DNA from: Heterobilharzia americana
Taxonomy: Eukaryota; Platyhelminthes; Trematoda; Strigeidida; Schistosomatidae
Assembly (NCBI GenBank): GCA_944470555.2
Contig: OX104127.1
Location: forward strand, 54,158,140 to 54,222,139
DNA: 64,000 nt
Reading direction: 5' to 3'
Part shown: piece after piece, positions 33,341 through 45,649 of the stretch
Layout: every line of letters begins with the position of its first letter
Position numbering within the stretch: the first letter of the stretch is position 1
Position numbers and translations under genes: made by a program
Notes under the pieces: generated by a model
What the model was told of the DNA's origin: nothing
Seen by the model: the letters and a program-made list of their open reading frames with translations, nothing else
Database searches by the model: none

Positions 33341-33666
33341 CTGCTGGCTCCCAGTGAGTGATGTTGTTCCCACCGCAACTTGGACTCGGGAGCGATCGCT
33401 GCAAACGCGAGAGCGTTATCCACTACACCACCGACCCACGATAGCCATCTCTTGTGCAACGGGTATAGGTTTAGTGTTACTGCTTGTATTACACCGTTGT
33501 TGATTGGACCGAATTGATCAGTATCTGTTGGCATATGAGCTCCTGTGCAGATGCCTTGATATTGCCTGTCTTTTTAACTATGTAGTGAGTGCATAAAGCT
33601 CTCACATTTGAAGCGATCGCTTTCGAGTCCGAGTCCCAGTGGGTACAACATAACCCACAGGGAGGT

Positions 33667-33721
33667 GCATCCAGCTGACTGGTGAGTCCCAAATAGGACG
33701 AAATGCGCATCCTGGATTCCA
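33667..33721 (+). ncRNA. hammerhead ribozyme (Sm-alpha) with the same 4-nt core insertion
   Basis: GCATCCAG, CTGACTGGTGA, GTCC/GGAC with loop CAAATA, GAAA, TGCGCA, TC, CTGGAT. Same CTGG insertion as its inverted partner at 33,286, so the pair probably derives from one parent copy. Confidence 0.7.
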
Positions 33722-33765
33722 CTTCCAGCCACTATACATCATTACTATACATAGTTGAAAAGACA

Positions 33766-34261
33766 GGCGATATCATCGCTTAAAGATTTGTATCAAAGTT
33801 ATGTATATCAGTTGAGACAGGTAACCTTTATAACTATAATTTTTTCTGAAAATAAGTGAAAGCATAACAGGATGCATTCGACACAGTAGTGACATAGTCT
33901 TAGGTTCAAGTTGATTTGATTTGTAGTATCCATGTCTCGAACAACGATTTAACTGCTTGAATCTAGTTTCTACTCCAGCATAAAGTGAGGCGAAACACAT
34001 CAGTGGATAGCTATTTCGTGATAGCTCACTTTTTCTTTTTCACTTGTTGTCCCTCACTATCCTATTCTACTTAAAACTGTTTGTTACTGACAAATCTCTT
34101 GGTCGCCGACATTCAAGAAATCCTAATGTGAATTAATCAAGTTATATTCTAGATGCTGATAAACACAGAGTATTTGTAAAAGATACTGATTTTCGAGGAT
34201 ATTGAAAGATATTTAGATAAGGACATTTAAATATACCCTTAACTAAAAGTGGCAGTTTTAT
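33766..34261. other. no gene seen
   Basis: No recognisable gene or repeat. Confidence 0.35.
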
Positions 34262-34990
34262 TTACTGGAAGACTCGCCCCACCACTACCTACAAGCTTTC
34301 ATTTCTTCCTTACACCAACTCCTACATGTCACCCTCACCGTGAACGCCCAACTCATCGTTTCCCATTTGAATTCCACTCGACAGCCTGACCTGGTGTGTG
34401 ATGTCCCCAGTTGGCCTTCTCAGTGTATGCTTTATCCAATTCATCTCCACTCTTTTATTCTGCATATTTGTTGGGTGAAAGGTTCTTGCCTCGTTGGTTT
34501 GTTACCAGAATGAGTTCCTTGTTGTCTACGACACACCACTGAGGTTTTGAATGATGTTTTAATTCACATTCACAGCATAAGGAGGGAAGTTGGATAGTTT
34601 AAACTAATCTACGATAAATTCACCCTTATTCGAATATATTCTATCTATACAAGGAGTTTGATAAAACATAATCTTTGAAGTGTACACCACTCCTCCATAG
34701 TATTTCATTAATGTACACTATTCTTGATATTTTATTTGTCCTTTGGGTTCCTAGTGGAACGTAGGGCCTCAGTTGCACGTCATCATTTCGCTATCTTCTC
34801 TGCAGTCTTTTTAACCTGGCTCCACGACTCTCCAATAGCTTTCATTTCTTTCCCACATGATCTCCTCCATGTTACTTTCACCTCGGACGCCCAAATCGTC
34901 TTTTCCTATTTGGATTTGACTCGATGACCTCGCCTGTTGCGTAATATCCCCAGACGGTCTTCTCAGTGTATGTCCAATCCATCTCCATCA
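34262..34990 (-). mobile_element. two RTE-like LINE 3' fragments
   Basis: 34,262-34,535 is an RTE C-terminal region without its 3' tail. 34,728-34,990 is a second fragment that starts at its tail (plus: tatttgtcctttgggttcct). About 190 bp of unrelated sequence separates them. Both are on the minus strand. Confidence 0.65.
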
Positions 34991-35272
34991 TTAGACACTA
35001 CTAATACGATAACTTGAATTTCAACTCGTGTATTCCTCTCTCAAAACTTTCAGAAGTCATGGAGAATATTAAGTGACTTTATCTATATACTGATTAGGTC
35101 TTCAGTAATGAGAGCTGGGTGATTATCCATTCTAGACAAAAATACTCCATTGTTCAACACGAATTTTAACAGTAAGAAAAGCTTGTTAGCAAAACAGATT
35201 TTTATTTGTAAAAAAAATATTTGATTGTATTTGCTTCGTTATAACTATAAAAACAGTTGACTAATCAATGTA

Positions 35273-35966
35273 AGCTGGATTTCGCCGATGACTTGTGTCT
35301 GATGTCTTGTGGCACAAACTTGAAGATCTACAGGCGAAAACTAACAAGTTGACAGAAGAGACAGGGCAGCGAAGACGGGACTTCAGGTGAATATAGAGAA
35401 GACAGAAGTGATGAAGATACCGCACCAACAACTCCAACAACAACAACAAACTCCAATCACCATCAACGGGAGAAACTTAAAGGAAGTAACCTCCTTCACT
35501 TATCTAGGAAGCACTGTTTCAACTACAGGCGCCACAGGCACAGACGAGGACGTCAAAGTCAGAATCGGGAAAGCAAGACAGGTGTTCATTAGCCTGAAAC
35601 CAGTGTGGAGATCTTCTGCACTCCGCTCAGCATGTGGAACAAGATCCGGATTTTTAACACCGATGTCAAGTCAGTGCTTCTGTGTGGTGGTTCAGAGACT
35701 TGGGGCGTTACGAAAGTGATTTCCAATAAACTACAGACATTCATCAACAACTGCCACATACGCTGGCTCGCTACTGAAGATCAGATGGATTGCCAGAAAG
35801 AATAAGCAGCAAGGAGCTGTGGGAACGAACCAACCAAGAAACTATCACCCAACAAATATGAACTGGAAGGAAGTTGAGATGGACTGGGCATACACTGAGA
35901 AGGCCGACTGGGGACATCAGGCGTCAGGCCAGTTGCTCGAGTGGAACCCAGATGGGAAGCGACGAG
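35273..35966 (+). mobile_element. RTE-like LINE fragment R9
   Basis: Starts at DFADDLCLMSCG (active-site block) near 35,280. It keeps a 110-residue frame, MNIEKTEVMKIPHQQ to GRNLKEVTSFTYLGSTVSTT to KPVWRSSALR, at 35,387-35,719. It breaks off at 35,966, before the 3' tail. It is the closest relative of the copy at 41,490-42,175: the two 110-residue frames differ at only a handful of positions. Here FTYLGS is not expanded into a microsatellite. Confidence 0.75.
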
Positions 35967-36700
35967 TCAGAGCAGAATAAAATGAGCCGACTTTATTTCA
36001 TAACGTTTCATCAGCTGCAAACAATCCACAATTGAAATAGAATATTAGATGTAGTAATAATGACATAAAATACTGTGAGTATGTAGAAATAAATGAAGAT
36101 TCCATATTCAGGATTAACTATATGATGATGAATCAAGCAAATAGGATTAATGATGAAGATTCTTAGTCAAAATCAACAGAAGTTTGTATTTGATGCGATA
36201 GACGATTCTAGAGCTATGGGAACGTAGTGGACTACAAACAGATTGGCTAACAAATAAAAGGGGTATTAAAAAGCTAGAAGACTGAGCAATTACATGAAAA
36301 ACTTGAAAAACGTTCTGTCACTAAGTAATTGGTGAAGAGATGATGTAATCAAAAGAAAAGGGAAGACTATACAGTTATGAAGACAAAGAAAGGATAATTA
36401 CAGTCTCTTTCTGAATATAGAGGTCAAGTTGAAAATGTTTGATGTCAAGTACTTCAACAGACCATAATAAATATGACGTTTTTACATGAGGCTAGACTAC
36501 CCTTACCGCTATTCCATTTTGATCTGTGAAGCAATTTTATTTGGTGGATACCGTTTCTGTCATAATCTATTATATATGTTCATATCAGGTAACTGCACAA
36601 CTTTGAGAAGTGGTATGTATAGTTTTACTCCTCTCTCCTTCTGTGCAACAAGGTTGTTGGGAGGGTTTAAAGTCATTCCTAGTGCATGTCTTTGATATTG
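35967..36700. mobile_element. Penelope-like element terminal region
   Basis: Non-coding, but shares two blocks with the PLE at 57,870-59,305. 35,983-36,110 (ttcataacgtttcatcagct, gtagtaataatgacataaa) matches 59,190-59,300 in complement. 36,160-36,480 (ggataattacagtctc, ctttctgaatatagaggtca) matches 57,880-58,530 in direct orientation. 36,570-36,640 matches the insertion at 31,790-31,860 in complement. No RT remains. Confidence 0.5.
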
Positions 36701-36771
36701 ATTCGAAGAAGATCAATGCGGTTAGAACTTTTTCTCTGTCTCTGCAGCCAAATATTTATTATTAATATTTG

Positions 36772-37165
36772 TGCTTTGGGTTCCCAGTGGAACATACGGC
36801 TTCAGTTGCACGTCACCATTTCACTGCGTCCACGACTGCCAACAAGCTTTCATTTCATACTCACATGATCTCCTTAATGTCACGCTCACCTCCGACGCCC
36901 AACTCGTCGTTTCTCATTTGGCTTCCAATCGATAATCTGGCCTGAAGCGTGATGTTCCCAATCGGCCTCCTCATTGTATGCCCAATCCATCTCCACTCTC
37001 TTCTTCTGCATATATGTTGCGTGACGGGTTGTTGGTTGGTTCGTTGCCAGCCAGCCAGCCAGCCTGTTGTGGTCGTACTCCAGATGAATCCAGAGAATGT
37101 TCATTTTAGTCTCTCCAGGATGATACGACTTGATATTTTGCTTGCTTTGGGTGAAGAGTAGCATG
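36772..37165 (-). mobile_element. RTE-like LINE fragment
   Basis: Starts with a tail (plus: tgctttgggttcccagtgg) and C-terminal sequence to about 37,020. It then jumps, through a short ccag repeat (37,045-37,068), to the upstream RT block LLFTQSKQNIKSYHPGETKMN. An internal deletion thus joins the two ends of the RT region. Confidence 0.7.
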
Positions 37166-37224
37166 ATTTCTATGTATTTAACCTCGTAGTCAATTTAAAG
37201 AATCTGCAATGGTAGAATAATCCA

Positions 37225-38185
37225 GTTTACCAAATTCTTTCTGATTGTGGTGGACTCGACTGGACTGGATCATGCAGCCGACCGTGAGGATCGAGAAGTG
37301 TGGCATACGCTGTTTGACCGATGAGAAGAACCTAGAAGATTTGGATTTCGCCTTTGATGATGATTTATGTCTAATGTCTTGTAGCATAAACTCGAAGATC
37401 TCCAGGCAAAGACTAACAAGTTGATAAAAGAGGCAGGGCAGCGAGAACGGGAGTTCAAGTGAATGAAGAGAAGACGAAGGTAAAGAAGCTTCCCCGACCA
37501 GCGAAAAGTACGAATCAGCATTAACGGGAGAAACCTGGAGGAAGTAGTCTCATTCTCTTACCTAGGCAGCATCGTTTCAACTACAGGAAGCTGCACAAGC
37601 ACAGATGAGGAAGTCAAGGTGAGGACCGAAAACGCAAGATTGGCCTTCCTTCAATAATCTGTGGAGATCACTGTGGAGATCTACTGCACTCAACATAAAG
37701 AACAAGATTCCGATTTTCAACACCAATTCAGTCAAGTCAGTGTTGCTATATGGTTCCTGAACTTGGCGTGTCAAGAAAAGCACTTCCAACAAACTGTAGA
37801 CACTCATCAACAGCTGCCTGCGCTCGATACTGTAGATCAGATGACCAGAATAATAAGAATAAGCAACAGATAACTCTGGGAACGGACCAACCAAGAACCA
37901 ATCACCCAATAAATATGCAGAAGAAGTTGATTGGGCATGCACTGAGAAGGCCGATTGGGGACATCACACCCCAGGCTAGGCCAGGCTCTCGAGTTGAATC
38001 CGAATGGGAAACGACGAGTTGGGTGTCCTAGGTGAGGGTGAAATGGAGGAGATCATGTGAGGAAGAAATGAGAGCTTATGTGGAGTCGTGGCGTCAGGTT
38101 CAAAAGACTGGAGAGAAGAGAGTGGAATGGAGGCGTGCTACTGAATCCCTATGTTCGACTAGGAACCCAAGGGTAAAATAAAAAT
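37225..38185 (+). mobile_element. RTE-like LINE fragment
   Basis: Plus strand from the VVDW block near 37,250 and the DFAFDDDLC-type active-site block (37,345) through the thumb (GRNLEEVVSFSYLGSIVSTTGS at 37,535) to the tail aacccaagggtaaaataaa at 38,165. Broken by frameshifts. Confidence 0.75.
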
Positions 38186-39119
38186 AACAAATAATAAGGA
38201 GAGTTATGTGACTCGAATTTAGTGGGCTTATGTAAAATCTCTTCACTAAGCATGTTATCAAGCTTGACATTGAAGAAATCTTAAGGCTAATCGAAGACTT
38301 ACAAAAGTAGCATTTATAAGATTCTGCAGGCATGATTTGTTGAGCATTTCACTTACTTAGATGTTTGTCTGTAACTTCTCCTAAGTGGGGTATATGCCTT
38401 CATGATGACATTGAAAATGATTTGATGAAGCATCAGTCAACAATGGAATGTCTTATTTTGTTAATATCTTGTGATACTTTCACTGATAATTTTGTGTGTC
38501 AATATTAGATAGACTACTTTATCATCTTGTAAGTAACTGTCGAAAAATGCTGCAATTTTTCAATCCCATCGACTACTTTGTTATCTGGCCATCGAGGCAA
38601 GAGATTCATTATAGCAATGGACTGTAATAGATATTAGTTAGATACAGGTAATCAGTAAGAAGACCTATGTGGTCGAGTATTCTTGCTTTTGGAGTTTGTC
38701 AGCAAGGCATATCTACTACATCAATGGAACTCATGTCCCCTATGAATTTTGAAATGACTTTACTCTGTGCAGCAGTCAGCAATGTTTCCACACTGCCATT
38801 CAGGCTACGATCAACTTCCCGTAGGACTGGATTATCAATTCAATGTTGTTTCCGCCTGAGTTCATACTAAAGTCTATCCTAACTTTGTAAAGTAGCCAGC
38901 AAGTATTAGGATATGTTTTATATATGAGGTAGGTAAACCTGCTTAGTCAGTTAGTTGACATAATCTCCGTTATCCAGGTAAGTTGAAGTAAATTGTTATT
39001 CATACACTATAGTTATACCACTTTATTGGGCATCTTTGCTTTGGAGTTGAAGAGTTTCATACTGGGACGAAACACTTTGCTTTCTGGTTTTTGTCGGTTC
39101 ACCAAGAGCCAACAGTTCA
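38186..39119. other. no gene seen; one SINE-3 fragment
   Basis: At about 38,640-38,780 there is a SINE-3-like piece (cagcaaggcatatctac, ggaactcatgtcccc). The rest has no recognisable content. Confidence 0.4.
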
Positions 39120-40190
39120 TGAAGAATCATCATCATCATCAATATCAACATACGACCAGCTGTTACTGCGTAACGATCTGAGTTGCCACACCTCATATCA
39201 GTACATCAAGTAGAAAGTTAGTGAGGTGAAAGATGAAGATAAAGAAACTTAGTCAAAAGAAATATGAAGTAGGAAAAGAGAGAAAGGAAGAATGAGAAAA
39301 TGGTGAGGTTCGGCATAGCGTCGTTAATATGAGGATAATATGTGTCGGTATGCATATGCACCACTGACATCGGTTCTGAACCATGTGATCACCTAGGGTT
39401 TCCAACCACTGGTTCCTCTTGTCCGCCAATCCCAACCACCCCGTCTCTGTTGCCCCACATGTTTCAAACCAACTGTCAAACACTTCACACATTGATGTCA
39501 TGTTTTAGTCTGGCCATCTCGGCCCTTTTTCCAGCCTGCACCCACCTCAGCCAACATTGTGTGACGAGGCAATCAGCTACTAGGCATACGTAACACATGT
39601 TCCAACCACCTCAGTCGATGAAGGTTCACAACTTCGTCAACTGATTTACCTCTACTCCCTAAAACTCTACATCTGATGTCTGCATTACTCATGTGGTGAC
39701 ACTGCGGAATACGGCGTATACTATGAAGGCAACGGTGGTCAAACACTTGAAGCCTTCTCATGTCTTCCACCTTCAATGGCCATGTTTCACAGCCATACAG
39801 TGGAACAGAGCGTACTGCTGTGCAGGTGCAGGTGCAGTGCACGCAACCCATAACAGGCAGTCAGATATCACGGCAGCGCCATATGTGGTGTTAGTTGACA
39901 AAAGCCAGTCATGCTTTTATATTGGTGTAGAGATTCCATGGGCCAGTGAGCCACCACGGCTGATCCTACTTACCAGGTAAGTGAAGTGGTCAACACACTC
40001 AACCATTACACTCTCTATTGTTAGCCGTGGAACCGGTGAAGATGAATCCTGGAGTAACAATTTACATTTGAGTGGTGATATACGCATCTCAAACATTCTC
40101 AAATCACTGGTCAAAGTGTCCAGAAGACTCTCGATCTTGTCAGTGTCTTCACCTAACAGGACTATGTCATCTCGTGCTACTGATCAAAAG
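39120..40190 (-). mobile_element. LINE-2, C-terminal third with 3' tail
   Basis: Minus strand: DIVLLGEDTDK-like RT active-site flank near 40,160, then TSDLRMFEMRISPLKCKLLLQ and VECVDHFTYLVSRIS (39,917-40,114). Then SVPLYGCETWPLKVEDMRRL, FDHRCLHSIRRI, SNADIRCRVLG and EVVNLHRLRWLEHVLRM (39,573-39,851). RNQWLETLGDHMVQNRCQW (39,340-39,425) ends the frame. The 3' end has a (GAT)n run at about 39,125-39,145. This family differs from the RTE family in its thumb and tail. Confidence 0.7.
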
Positions 40191-40239
40191 TATTTTGTAA
40201 TTGGATAATTCAAGGCTGATAGAAAAAACATACAGTGAC

Positions 40240-40885
40240 GAAAGTCCGTAAACCATCTAGAGGCAGCGCAGATGAGAATGTCAAAACCAGAATGGGAAAG
40301 ACAGCAAGATAGGCGTTCATTAACTTGAAATCAGTGTGGAGATCTCGTCTACTGCACTCAGCATAAAATGTGAACAAGATCCAGATTTTCAACACCAATG
40401 GCAGTCAAGTCACTGCTTCTATGTGGTGTTTCAAAGACTTGGTGCCTTACGAAAAGCCTTTCCTACAAACTACAGACATTGATCAACAACTGCCTACTCT
40501 GTCTCGTTACTGAGGCTGAGGTGGTCAGAATAATAGGAATAAGCAAAGAGGAACTCTGGCTGGGTGGCTGGTTGCCAACGAACCAACGAGGCGAGTACCT
40601 ATCACTCAACAAACATGCAGAAGAAAGTGGAGATGCATTGGATCGGGCATACACTGAGAAGACTGATTGGGGACATCACACACCGGGCCAGGCACTCTAG
40701 TGTAACCCAGATGAGAAACGACGAGTTGAGTGTTCGACGATGACATATATGAGATGGTGTGAGGAAGAAATGAGAGCTTGTGGGCAGTCGTGCCGACAGG
40801 TTCAAAAGATTGCAGATAAGAGAGTGAACTGGTGACGTCCTACTGAAGCCCTATGTTCCATTGGGAGCCCAAGGGAAAAATGATA
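40240..40885 (+). mobile_element. RTE-like LINE 3' fragment
   Basis: Plus strand, thumb and tail only. It starts near the DENVKTRMGKTAR block, passes VSKTWCLTKSLSYKLQTLINNC (40,430-40,500), and ends agcccaagggaaaaatgata at 40,865. Confidence 0.75.
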
Positions 40886-41044
40886 ATAATAATCTTACTC
40901 TACATCCGAATAGGCATGTAATTTATCTTCCATTAATCATTCTAAGTACATGATTGTTTGAACGCATCAGTATCTGTTCTGTTACTATGTAGATGTAGCT
41001 AAAATATTTCTGTATACTATACTATATTATATTTCTGTATACTG

Positions 41045-42342
41045 GATTCAAAACTACGACCAGAACAGGATGGCTGGATTCAGGAAGTACAAATCATGTG
41101 CAGACCAAATTGCAACGCTTCGCATCATCATAGAACAGAGCATAGAATGGCAATCAGCTCTCCACCTCAACTTCATCGACTTTGAGAAGGCCTTCGACAG
41201 CGTCGACCGAGAAGTAATTTGGAAACTGCTTCAATACTACGGAGTACCGCAAACCTTTATCAGCCTCATTCAACAACTATATGAAGATGCCACATGCCAA
41301 GTAATTCACAATGGGAAGCTTAGTGATGCTTTTGAAGTGAAGTGAAGACAGGAGTTAAACAAGGGTGTCTACTATCACCCATGATATTCCTGATTGTGGT
41401 GGACTGGATCATGCAGCAGACAACAGTGAGGAGCGAGAAGAGGGGGATACGCTGGCTGGACTGCGGAAAAGAACCTAGAAGACTTGGATTTCGCCGATGA
41501 CTTGTGTCCGATGTCACATAAACTTGAAGATCTACAGGCGAAAACTAACAAGTTGACAGAAGAGGTAGGGCAGCGAAGACGGGACTTCAGGTGAATATAG
41601 AGAAGACAGAGGTGATGAAGATACCGTACCAACAACTCCAACAACAACAACAAACTCCAATCACCATCAACAGGAGAAACTTAAATGAAGTAACCTCCTT
41701 CACTTATCTAGGAAGCACTGTTTCAACTACAGGCGCCACAGGCACAGACGAGGACGTCAAAGTCAGAATCGGGAAAGCAAGACAGGTGTTCATTAGCCTG
41801 AAACCAGTGTGGAGATCTTCTGCACTCCGCTCAGCATGTGGAACAAGATGCGGATTTTCAACACCACTTCAGTCAAGTCAGTGCCTCTGTGTGGTGGTTC
41901 AGAGACTTGGCGCGTTACGAAAGTGATTTCCAATAAACTACAGACATTCATCAACAACTGCCACATACGCTGGCTCGCTACTGAAGATCAGATGGATTGC
42001 CAGAAAGAATAGGCGACAAGGAGCTGTGGGAACGAACCAACCAAGAACCTATCACGCAACAAATATGAACTGGAAGGAAGTTGAGATGGATTGGGCATAC
42101 ACTGAGAAGACCGACTGGGGACATCAGGCGTCAGGCCAGTTGCTCGAGTGGAACCCAGATGGGAAGCGATGAGTTGGACGTCCGAGGGTGAGGATGACAC
42201 GGAGGAGATCGTGCGAGGAGGAAATGAGAGGTTGTGGGCTGTCGTGGAGCCAGGTTGAAAAGATTTCAGAGAACAGAGTGTAGTGGAGACGTGCTACTGA
42301 ATCCCTATGTTCCACTAGGAACCCAAGGGACTAATAATAATA
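41045..42342 (+). mobile_element. RTE-like LINE copy R13, best-preserved RT core
   Basis: The frame at 41,070-41,345 gives the cleanest RT core of the window: AGFRKYKSCADQIATL, then FIDFEKAFDSVDREVIWKLL (catalytic Asp block A) and QLYEDATCQVIHNGKLSDAF. GVKQGCLLSPMIF follows in a shifted frame at 41,355. The active site FADDL falls near 41,490. Then NIEKTEVMKIPYQQ to TSFTYLGSTVSTT (41,591-41,926). The tail ends aacccaagggactaataat at 42,325. At the codons that carry a CTGG repeat elsewhere it has only ggatggctggattc, the presumed unexpanded state. Confidence 0.8.
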
Positions 42343-42837
42343 ATAATAGTTTGAAATACTAATTTTTAAAGATTAAGGAGATTCTTCAGCAGTGCCCATC
42401 CAGGAGCTTCAAGTCCCATTGATCATTAGACCATTACATTCCGACTTAGTGTTTCAATAGTTAACGTGCTGGCCATGGTCTTTGGTAAGCACTTCTAAAA
42501 AGTCACCTATCAAGAAGTTTCATAATGAGCATGAATCAAAAATCAATAAAATAAATTCGCATAAACCTCCTTCAAATTCAATGAAGAATAATTCAGAGCT
42601 GTTTAAACTAGCTGCTTTCACCTTTCACAAAAAAAAACCAAAATAACTATTATATAAAGGGTATGTGTAATGAAAGTGATTGAAACAATTAGGTAAACTA
42701 TTAGTTCAATATCATGTGAAACTGTGAAATAATCGCTTGATCAGCTGAAAATCACGTACAATGTCATATGGACAAAGTAATCATTCTAATTTATGACTGA
42801 CTATGTAGTACTGTACAAAAAAAATATGTTGATTATT
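42343..42837. other. no gene seen
   Basis: AT-rich spacer without recognisable features. Confidence 0.35.
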
Positions 42838-43326
42838 TCAAGTTGTTATTCATCATAGACTGACATCAGGTGGGGGAACAAAGGAAATCTGGGAGCACTG
42901 GACAACTGTTTTGTGCCTCAAAATTCAACTGAACTGGTTCTCATTTAGTGACTATCTTCGAAAGGTATTCCTGAAGTTGCAATGAGAAGTCGTGACTGGT
43001 GGGGGGCAAAGCCTGATGGTGGTGAGGACAGTTACTCAACGATGACATTCGGTGGTGATTGCGCTATATCGCGAGCTAACAGGAGTTTGAAATATGGAGG
43101 GTTGGATTGTGACCCAGTGACTGAATGATAACGTACTGGCCACGGAACGTGAAGGTCACAGGTTTGACCCCTGATGGTGCGGGATTGTGGGTGCGTACTG
43201 CCTAGGAGTCCTATACTAGTCAAATGAGAGAGCTGTCCAGTGCTCCCAGGTTTCCTTTGTTCCTCCAATCGATGTCAGTCTATGATGAATAACAAATTGA
43301 AATATTTACAAATCTCCACAACTCCC
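42838..43326 (+). repeat. SINE-2, long form with inverted ends
   Basis: About 490 bp. The left end (ttcaagttgttattcatc, gactgacatcagg, gggaacaaagg) is the inverted complement of the right end (cctttgttcctcc, gatgtcagtc, gatgaataaca). In between lie a body shared with 57,150-57,560, a tRNA-like head (cccagtgactgaatgataac as A-box region, ggtcacaggtttgaccc as B-box region), and a decayed hammerhead at 43,193-43,243 in which GGACGAAA is replaced by TCAAATGA. Confidence 0.65.
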
Positions 43327-43329
43327 TCG

Positions 43330-44960
43330 AAATTCTATTGATTTATGCTTAAAACACTTTTTGTTCCCTGCCACAGATTTCTAAAGAGTTATTGAGTATG
43401 CACTCATAGAGATCGTCCTGCCACTCCATGGGGAATCTACTGATATCCAAAGTAATAGGCATTACTAAGTCATAAAATAGTAAATTACATTTAAGAAATT
43501 GGATAATGACAGGAAATAGTTTAAAATAGACAAGTATGTTTTGAAATGATGGAAACGTTTTATAGCTCAGAATGATGATGATGGTAACTTGGTGTTCTGT
43601 GAACAATATTTTGTTGTGAACGTTTCATTTCTAGGCTTACCGACATCTTCAACACCATCTTTATAAAAAAGTTCAATTTACTCGAATCCCATATCAATGT
43701 TTATATAATGTTCTTATTGATCTTGGATTTGTCTAATTGATGAGCTAAAACTTCTTCTATACTGTTATTTATTGTCAAAATACTCCATCAATACTTAGAT
43801 GGCTGGATTTCGTTAACCCAACGTTTATACGTGAAAAAGAGATAATAACTCGATGAGCTACTGTTCACTTCATTTTAGTACAAAATAATGAAGCAGTGAA
43901 ACTATCACAAGGAATATTTAATCCAACTTTATCTACACAAATAACCTTTGATCGTGGTTTAATCTTCTCTGCACTTTTGTATTTTGTTTCTGAATATCTC
44001 ATCACTAGGCTTATTGACTGGCATCTTCAGCACCATCTTCATAAAGAAGTGTAGCTTACTCGAATATCATACAAATGTTGATATAATATTCTTATTGACC
44101 TTGAATATTGTCCAATTGTAAGTTGGGGAGGAAGTTTTTATGACAGCCTGACCTCTTTAACCTAAAATTTCTTTCAGTCACTTCATTGGACCGTCTTCAG
44201 TGAGATGAAATTTTACTATTTATTATTGTCACACTGTTCATCCTTATTGATTTTTCTAGTCAGTTTACCCTTGGTTGATAGATAGATTGTAGATTGACTC
44301 TATATCCACATGTCTGTTGATTGACACTTCATTTGAATGGTATACTTCAAGGATTGTCGCTTGCAGCTTTCAAACCTGCTCTTTTGAGAATTTCCACAGT
44401 CTCTCAGTTGAATTAATGATTGTGATGATTGTCTGCATGCATTGAAACCAAGAAGGCTACGTTATGCCGCTTTACTGATAGTTGGTGTCCATGAATTCCT
44501 CAAGCGATCCAATAGTTGGACTAATACTATGAATAATGTTTGCAATGGATTTTGTAGCTTATATTTATCCAGCCTCTTTTTGTCAATGGATCTTTTGATT
44601 AGTACAACATCCTGTGTTGTTGGTTTATGTGTTGCTGTGATTCCAAAATGATGGATTGATCGATTGACTGTTTCTGAGATATCTTTGATGTAGGTTATAT
44701 AGTGTAACGTGCCTATTGATTTTAGGCAGTTGCTGCATCTTATCTCCTGCTGATAAACACTTTTTGATAAAGTTTTGTGGATAATCATTAACTTTGAGCA
44801 CTTTGTACTGGTATTTTCCTTCAGTTTTCCGTAGTGCTTCAGTTGTGCAATGTGTTTTGCCTCTTGAGAATAATGTTTGGACACCGCATTTCTTATAAAC
44901 TTCTGGATGATTGCTGTTATGGTTCAATATTTGATCTATGTAGATGGTTTTACTCTACTC
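43330..44960 (-). mobile_element. Penelope-like element, connector and GIY-YIG, with repeated tail
   Basis: Minus strand: HNSNHPEVYKKCGVQTLFSR, then YQYKVLKVNDYPQNFIKKCLSAG (44,760-44,927), which is the PLE connector. Then, in shifted frames, YWSNYW, GIHGHQLSVKRHNVAFLVSM, HADNHHNH and VEILKRAGLKAA (44,350-44,530), which align with the GIY-YIG frame at 11,326. Downstream, two direct repeats of about 115-135 bp (43,609-43,745 and 43,990-44,125) probably belong to its non-coding end. Confidence 0.6.
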
Positions 44961-45649
44961 GAAGCTTGTCACCAATGAGCATCAGTTCAATTGAATTTTG
45001 AGGCAGGATGGACAAAGTCCCACTGCATGTTCTGTCGATAACGGGATTTTATAAATTCAAGTGTTAGAGACAAGAATTACATTTTCTAAAGCTGTACAAT
45101 CGTGTTCACATATATCATAAATAAGTAAAGGTTTGTCATTAAATATTAATCTATAACTCTGCATCATTGAGGTAATGCTAGAAAAGCTGATATCGAGAAT
45201 GGAAAGCAGTTGCGTAGTAATCCTTCAGACAGTAGAAATAAAGAGGAAGGCAAAGAGTTTGACAAGATGAAAATTGTTGGTAGATGAGAAATGGGAATAT
45301 TGAATGTTCACTTGATAGATAGATAGATGTAAAGAAGGCGAAGAATGAGACAAAGGGTCATAATGAAGGTAAACAATAACCAACTCACTAATTATAACGA
45401 AGTCGAAATAAATGTGAAAGTGTTAAGACCATGGTAAGATAAGAGACTGAACATACATCTCTTGCACGCAGAGATCGGGCTTCAACTAATGGAATGCCAG
45501 TGCTTCTGTTGTCTACAACTATCGAAGTCATACTCCTTTTGAACTAATCCATTTAACTCTATAAGTGACACTGAAGGAGGACTGTGGCCGAGCTGCTGGT
45601 GTCCAGAGTTGACCAAATGTTCAAGAATTGAACTGTTAATCGATTTACA
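44961..45649. other. no gene seen
   Basis: No recognisable gene. A short (GATA)n run lies near 45,315. Confidence 0.35.

Larger units (their letters stand above)
33255..33765. repeat. Sm-alpha SINE inverted pair
   Basis: 33,255-33,535 is an Sm-alpha copy on the minus strand, with A-box region gtggataacgctctcgcg, spacer and ribozyme. 33,540-33,735 is a second copy on the plus strand, B-box region gagtccgagtcccagtggg, then ribozyme. They meet head-to-head through the block atgccttgatattgcctg. Confidence 0.7.

Noticed and set aside
39253..39593. Overlapping frames on both strands near 39.3-39.6 kb
   Set aside because: The minus-strand frame is the LINE-2 C-terminus; the plus-strand frame is its shadow.
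41070..41345. A reverse transcriptase gene of the host
   Set aside because: It is the best-preserved RT piece, but it continues into a shifted frame and ends with the RTE tail, so it belongs to a dead LINE.
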